Shown piece by piece: positions 6,644 through 6,881 of a stretch of DNA of 6,881 bases (its first letter is position 1; each line of letters begins with the position of its first letter). This DNA comes from Curvibacter sp. (lineage in GTDB: Bacteria; Pseudomonadota; Gammaproteobacteria; Burkholderiales; Burkholderiaceae_C), in assembly GCA_003500955.1 (NCBI GenBank), contig DNQP01000288.1, positions 576 through 7,456 on the forward strand. The letters are read 5' to 3'. The position numbers and the translations under genes were made by a program. The notes beneath the pieces are model-generated. The model ran no database searches, was not told the DNA's origin, and saw only the letters and a list, made by a program, of their open reading frames with translations.

Positions 6644-6881
6644 TCAGGGGCTGTTGCTGACCGGTGCTGCGGGTTTGGCGTTGCCCGCCCCGGGACGGCC
6701 CACTTTCTCCTGGATCCAGCCATCTGCGGGCTTGAGCGCTTTGTCGTTCAACACCTCGAAGCCCTTGCCCGCGCCCTTGTTGGCCGCCGAGACCCCCTTG
6801 TCGGCGCCCTCGCTCACGACTTCGCCGACCTTCTTGACGGTGCGGCTGGCCTTGTCGATGAAACGCTCTTCCTCGGCGTGG
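6644..6881 (-). CDS. Hypothetical Ala/Gly/Lys-rich protein, C-terminal part
   Basis: An open minus-strand frame runs from the right edge to TGA at 6644-6646, giving 79 residues with the N-terminus and start codon outside the window. The seen part begins HAEEERFIDKASRTVKKVG, continues with a small-residue stretch containing GADKGVSAANKGAGKG, then KPADGWIQEKVGRP, and ends in a Pro/Ala/Asn tail. It is highly charged with no membrane segment, and its Lys/Glu and Ala spacing suggests an amphipathic helix. I do not recognise the family. Support for it being real comes from the well-placed terminator 18 bases downstream and protein-like composition. It may be a small periplasmic or envelope-associated protein, but no signal can be checked here. 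Confidence 0.65.
   Translation of the reverse strand, partial: HAEEERFIDKASRTVKKVGEVVSEGADKGVSAANKGAGKGFEVLNDKALKPADGWIQEKVGRPGAGNAKPAAPVSNSP

Overview
The window is GC-rich and densely coded, with strong G/C preference at third codon positions. Together with an AcuI-type reductase, a TRAP transporter carrying a Tat-type binding-protein signal, and many small exported proteins, this suggests a betaproteobacterium of the order Burkholderiales, probably Comamonadaceae-like. That placement is from general resemblance only. No mobile element, CRISPR array, tRNA or rRNA was seen, and no gene-free stretch exceeds about 105 bases.

Layout. (1) Positions 1-1758, plus strand: the 3' end of a TRAP transporter large permease, then its periplasmic solute-binding protein, closed by an intrinsic terminator with a UUCG loop. 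(2) Positions 1771-4801, minus strand: a tight four-gene operon, read from the right. It runs acuI-like NADPH reductase, isochorismatase-fold cysteine hydrolase, exported DUF1566 protein, exported alpha/beta hydrolase, with gaps of 17, 3 and 20 bases. (3) Positions 4802-4905: an AT-rich divergent promoter region with an imperfect dyad. (4) Positions 4906-6599, plus strand: an exported NlpC/P60 peptidase, then an exported alpha/beta hydrolase. Neither has a visible Shine-Dalgarno sequence, and both have a -10-like hexamer exactly 6 bases before the ATG. (5) Positions 6590-6881, minus strand: the 3' end of a small Ala/Gly/Lys-rich protein whose gene enters from the right edge, with its own terminator overlapping the end of the converging hydrolase gene.

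How the genes work together. The TRAP pair imports an organic acid of unknown identity using an ion gradient. AcuI-family enzymes remove toxic acryloyl-CoA by reducing it to propionyl-CoA, and the isochorismatase-like enzyme next to it is probably a cytoplasmic amidase or hydrolase. The remaining genes encode proteins predicted to leave the cytoplasm (DUF1566, two hydrolases, a cell-wall peptidase), so the right two thirds lean toward envelope or periplasmic functions.

Nothing here clearly amounts to an undescribed system. The most notable points are the mixed acuI operon, the two candidate leaderless starts, the intergenic dyad, and a terminator that shares sequence with the opposing gene's last codons.
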